Source: Natrinema halophilum (lineage in GTDB: Archaea > Halobacteriota > Halobacteria > Halobacteriales > Natrialbaceae). Taken from it: a stretch of 64,000 nt of DNA. Shown in pieces: positions 61,056 to 64,000 of the stretch. Where the stretch lies: contig NZ_CP058601.1 in NCBI RefSeq assembly GCF_013402815.2, positions 1,240,001 to 1,304,000 on the forward strand, in the 5' to 3' direction. Each line of letters opens with the position of its first letter. Position 1 is the first letter of the stretch. Below the pieces are notes generated by a model. That model saw only the letters and a program-made list of their open reading frames with translations. It did not search any database and had not been told where the DNA came from. A program made the translations under genes and the position numbers.

Positions 61056-61388
61056 TCATTCCAAATCAGACAGATCGGAACCCATTTCGTCAGATTCCAG
61101 ATTACCGCCAGATCCGACTCGTCCATAGAGAGGATACAAGACGAACAACAACCCGATGGCAACGCTCGCTGTCTGAAGCGTTGCCGCGAAAGAAATCGAG
61201 AGGCCGAATTCACCGTAGAGAATACCCTCAGCTACGGCCCCAACGCTTATGAATGCAAAGCCGATGGCGACAAAGAGCATCGGTTCGCTCCCGAACCGCT
61301 GGTACGCCTGGAACCCCTTTAGAGAAATCATCAGACCGATTCCCATTGTCAGTATTTTCGCGATCACGAGGCCGCCGTGTAAACTCAT
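61056..61388 (-). CDS. DUF7521 family small membrane protein
   Basis: The 110-residue product has three hydrophobic segments (GGLVIAKILTMGIGLMISLK, PMLFVAIGFAFISVGAVAEG, AATLQTASVAIGLLFVLYP) and the look of the haloarchaeal DUF7521 family. These genes are commonly paired with an HTH regulator, as here: the ATG overlaps the stop of the HTH gene by four bases. Confidence 0.85.
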   Translation of the reverse strand: MSLHGGLVIAKILTMGIGLMISLKGFQAYQRFGSEPMLFVAIGFAFISVGAVAEGILYGEFGLSISFAATLQTASVAIGLLFVLYPLYGRVGSGGNLESDEMGSDLSDLE

Positions 61389-61735
61389 ATGTCGCTCATT
61401 CCCTCCATGAGTTTCGTAAAGCGACTGGCGGCATCATCGGAGGGATGCAACTGACATCCCAGTTCACCGTTCTCTATTTCGATGGTCAGACGTTCGATAG
61501 CTGCCTCATAGACAGTATAATGGTGACCATCCAAGGACGTCTTCGTTTGTTCGTGAAGGAAACCCAGATCGACAAGACGATTTACTCGCCGATAAATCGT
61601 AGAACGTGCGACGTCGAGTTCTCGACTCATTTCCTTTACACCTTTCGGTTCGGTACTCGTGACTCTGAGTATCTCTCTCGTATAGTTGTCCCCCAATAAA
61701 TCGAAAACTGTCCCGAAACGAGTGGTTCCTCCCAT
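61385..61735 (-). CDS. Winged-helix transcription regulator paired with DUF7521
   Basis: The 116-residue product has an ArsR-like winged helix: TVFDLLGDNYTREILRVTS, GVKEMSRELDVARSTIYRRV and NRLVDLGFLHEQTKTSLDGH. TTTTATG about 28 bases before the ATG indicates a leaderless transcript. It is the first gene of the HTH-DUF7521-MFS run, so it may regulate its own operon. Confidence 0.9.
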   Translation of the reverse strand: MGGTTRFGTVFDLLGDNYTREILRVTSTEPKGVKEMSRELDVARSTIYRRVNRLVDLGFLHEQTKTSLDGHHYTVYEAAIERLTIEIENGELGCQLHPSDDAASRFTKLMEGMSDI

Positions 61736-61848
61736 ATTCAGTTACAGAATAGAAGATAGAACATAAAATCATAGTATCTTTTGCGAACTCAGAAAATTGA
61801 AGTGATGGGGCGGATGGCGAGAACGCGTGTCACTGTATTCGTCTACAA

Positions 61849-62607
61849 CTAGCTACACTCGATATCATTCCGAGGGCTTACTTCCGCTACGTAGTAAGGA
61901 AAACGGTCAAAATAGACATGATACGGCCATGGACTGACGTAATCAGGTCCATTTTCGTTGCCGATCATATCGAGGAATTCGAACCCTGCGTCTCGAAGTT
62001 GCCGCTTTTGGGACAGTGGATCGATAAAATACGTATCGGTATCCCCATATTTTCGTTTTTCTCGCTTGTAGCGTGACCCAACGGTCCCGTCTTGGATGGC
62101 ACGCTGCCACCACTGCTTCATTTCTTGCCAACTCGCTCTATTGAACGGTTCGAGGGCAAAGAAGTTGAAATACCACGAGTTGTGGGAATTGAACGCTACT
62201 CGGCCGCCTGGTCGAAGCACACGCCGAATTTCTGCTAACGCCCTCAATCGTTGCTCTTCAGGCTGTAAATAATCGATTCCATTGAACGAAAACAACACAT
62301 AATCAAACGAGCTGTCGGCAAAGGGGAGAGTCGCTGCGTCACCGAGTGCTAACGGAACATCCCTAAGATGCGCTCGGGCTCGATCGATCATCGGTTTGCT
62401 AACGTCTATCCCGGTGACAGTGTAACCCATTTCTACCAGTTCGTGTGTCGTCCGACCGGCACCACAACCAATGTCGAGGAGATGCCCATCTTGCTGGAAG
62501 TATTCGTCAATAACGGTACGTTCGTCTGCGAAAAGTCCGTCCTCGGCTAATTCTTCGTACGTGTTTACGGCATCTTCTGAAGAATACGTCTGAATATTAT
62601 CTGACAT
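61849..62607 (-). CDS. Class I SAM-dependent methyltransferase
   Basis: The 252-residue product has motif I LLDIGCGAGRTTHELVEMGY, motif post-I TGIDVSKPMIDRARAH, motif II SFDYVLFSFNGIDYLQPEEQ and motif III VLRPGGRVAFNSHNSWYF. It lies in the AT-richer block. The substrate is unknown. The ATG at 62607 is preferred: TATTTAAA at 62686-62693 gives a short leader, whereas longer versions of the frame would overlap this promoter. Confidence 0.9.
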   Translation of the reverse strand: MSDNIQTYSSEDAVNTYEELAEDGLFADERTVIDEYFQQDGHLLDIGCGAGRTTHELVEMGYTVTGIDVSKPMIDRARAHLRDVPLALGDAATLPFADSSFDYVLFSFNGIDYLQPEEQRLRALAEIRRVLRPGGRVAFNSHNSWYFNFFALEPFNRASWQEMKQWWQRAIQDGTVGSRYKREKRKYGDTDTYFIDPLSQKRQLRDAGFEFLDMIGNENGPDYVSPWPYHVYFDRFPYYVAEVSPRNDIECS

Positions 62608-63098
62608 ACGCGTGCTATATTCCAATTTAGCGTGTATCTCAATACGATGCTCGATGATTTGTTGTTTGAGCAAACGTCTGAGAACGTTTAAATACGGGTT
62701 CATCGTCGGATCGATCAAGGATCGAATCTCTGGTCCGGAACGTTACAGCCACCCTCTATCGACCCCGTTTAACGTATCCCCGAACTACCTCAGACTCTTT
62801 TCAAATGCCTGGGACTGACCAGTCGGAGACACCAGTACCGACGCGAGAAAGGGGTCCATCACCGTCATCTCGCGTTGAATTCCGGCGGTATCCAAAAACT
62901 AGTGTCTCATCAAACAACTGGTCGAACTCTTCGTAGTACTGCATACGAAGCGCCGACGAAATGGCTACCAGCTATCCTCAAGTCGACGCAACGGGTCGCG
63001 ATAGGCGGGATCGTCTGCTCCATCGATCCCGTCTCACAGATCGATCTTGCAGTGGTCGGCGTCGGATACGCCGGTTTACGGGTCTCGAGTATCCGCTT
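62608..63098. other. Region with possible gene fragment
   Basis: On the minus strand, 62815-62985 reads LVAISSALRMQYYEEFDQLF and DETLVFGYRRNSTRDDGDGP after a stop; this looks like the decayed end of a gene. Nothing else recognised. Confidence 0.35.
62672..62689. promoter_or_regulatory. Inverted repeat overlapping the methyltransferase promoter
   Basis: AAACGT, six bases, ACGTTT overlaps the TATTTAAA element of the minus-strand methyltransferase gene, a position suited to a repressor. Confidence 0.45.
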
Positions 63099-63521
63099 TC
63101 AAAACGCGAGTGTCGTCTGGAACATCCCGTTGCCGGCCGGGTAGATCAACGACTCGAACCCGCCGCCGGTGAATCGGGGGCCGTCGTCGGTCTCGAGACA
63201 CTCGATCCGTTCGTCGTCGAGATCGTCGATCGGCGTCTAATCTCGATCAGCGCTATCGAGCGGATCGTATTCAGCCCCGAGGACTGATTCAATACGTCTG
63301 CTATTCGGGTGATCGCTATCGAACCTCGGGTGAGAGGCTGCTTTCCCAAGCAGGTCCTCAGTCGTATTCTCGCAGCCCTCGATTATGTGCGCCGCGGTGA
63401 TGATCACGTCGGCAATGGTCGCGTTATCACGGAGGCTGGCTTCGAGTGTCTCAACCTCACCGCTTGGGCTACGCGGCCAGCGAACGCTCGCTGGCCGCGA
63501 ATTCGAGAGCGAGGTGTGCAA
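63099..63521 (-). pseudogene. Unidentified gene fragment interrupted by one in-frame TAG
   Basis: The minus strand reads LEASLRDNATIADVIITAAH, IIEGCENTTEDLLGKAASHP, SVLGAEYDPLDSADRD, then TAG (63237-63239), and continues in the same frame: TPIDDLDDERIECLETDDGP, RFTGGGFESLIYPAGNGMFQ and TTLAF before a TGA stop. Both sides have haloarchaeal coding character, so one stop codon interrupts a former gene. The start is not clear; the first 25 residues before LEASL are poor. The family is not recognised. Confidence 0.6.
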
Positions 63522-64000
63522 TGACGTTCAACGGCCATCATATTCGCGATGCCGGATGGCAGGTCTCGACAGTTGTTCGCCGCCGACGAATCGTAATGAA
63601 ACGCCAGCCTATGCGGTACCCGATACAAAGGTCGCCCCTGGCGAACCGCAGTTTCTCATGTCGCTCGAGCGTCGACGTGAAAGAGCCGTTCGGACTCAAG
63701 GCCGGTGAATGACGACGGCTAAGGCCGAAACAGCCGAGCGAACGTTCACTCAGCAGCCGCCTGGTTATCCAACCTGACTGCTAATTCCAACTATTATCTA
63801 TAAGTTTAATTACTTCCGTCGCTCCGCGTCGCTCCACGACGGCATTCGCGATTGGCGGTGGGAATCGCTCATCGGCGGACCTCGACGGGACAGCAACGCA
63901 CTCCGCGAAGCAGTCGCTCGTCAATCGTATCGTCGGAAAGAATTATGCGTGGGTGATGTCCGCGAAGGGAAATCACCTGCATCGGGTATGGTGGAGATCG
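63522..64000. other. Right-edge region without a recognisable gene
   Basis: About 480 bases with only short shadow frames. An AT-rich patch at 63775-63810 (ATTATCTATAAGTTTAATTA) could be a promoter for a gene beyond the window. Confidence 0.4.

Noticed and set aside
1-64000. CRISPR array
   Set aside because: Tandem repeats here have no unique spacers between units, and no cas gene is present.

Overview
The window comes from a halophilic archaeon (class Halobacteria). The DNA is GC-rich and the proteins are very acidic. Many genes appear leaderless, with an AT-rich TATA element about 25-30 bases before the start codon, and GTG starts are common. Archaeal information genes (eIF1A, aIF2 beta with a TRAM domain, an RPA operon) occur beside haloarchaeal families such as HTH_10/bacterio-opsin-activator regulators, halocyanin-type copper proteins, PGF-CTERM proteins and archaeal cobinamide-salvage enzymes. 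No rRNA, tRNA or CRISPR array was recognised.

Layout. 0-4.2 kb: end of a CbtA-like cobalt transporter with a thin [2Fe-2S] ferredoxin, an MmgE/PrpD protein, dihydroorotate dehydrogenase and a very small zinc-ribbon protein. 4.5-9.4 kb: eIF1A, a large TAT lipoprotein, a YkgJ-type cysteine-cluster protein, an FAH-family hydrolase and two small conserved proteins. 9.4-15.5 kb (minus strand): a compact cobalamin late-step and cobinamide-salvage operon, in transcription order HAD phosphatase, cbiB, cobS, cobY, CobT-like UPF0284 protein, cobD, cbiZ. 15.6-25.3 kb: aIF2 beta, small regulators and zinc ribbons, a PGF-CTERM surface protein, and a long PAS/GAF/HTH_10 sensor regulator broken by one apparent frameshift. 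25.3-29.5 kb: a DUF1998 helicase and a RNase H-like exonuclease that look like the MrfA/MrfB (YprA/YprB) DNA-repair pair. 30-35.4 kb: a thioredoxin, a small HTH protein, and the RPA, RPA-associated protein and phosphoesterase operon.

36.1-50.6 kb is a phosphate-uptake region. It holds an AbrB-PhoU regulator (minus strand), a complete pstSCAB-phoU operon, a second complete pstSCAB operon, a metal-dependent membrane hydrolase, a zinc alcohol dehydrogenase and a third PhoU. An 11-base sequence occurs identically in the promoter regions of the AbrB-PhoU gene and the first pstS, and is a candidate shared regulatory site. 50.6-58.2 kb (mostly minus strand): a copper protein whose tail carries tandem N-glycosylation sequons, an electron-transfer-flavoprotein operon (fixA, fixB with a long acidic N-terminal extension, fixC-fixX fusion, small protein), a bactofilin-like protein, a DUF5800 protein and a DUF420 membrane protein.

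58.4-64 kb is accessory DNA. It contains a probably broken small gene, a decayed IS6-like transposase, a visibly more AT-rich block (MFS transporter, DUF7521 membrane protein with overlapping HTH regulator, SAM methyltransferase) and at least one unidentified pseudogene with an in-frame amber codon. Short tandem repeats recur through the window, both between genes and inside coding sequences.
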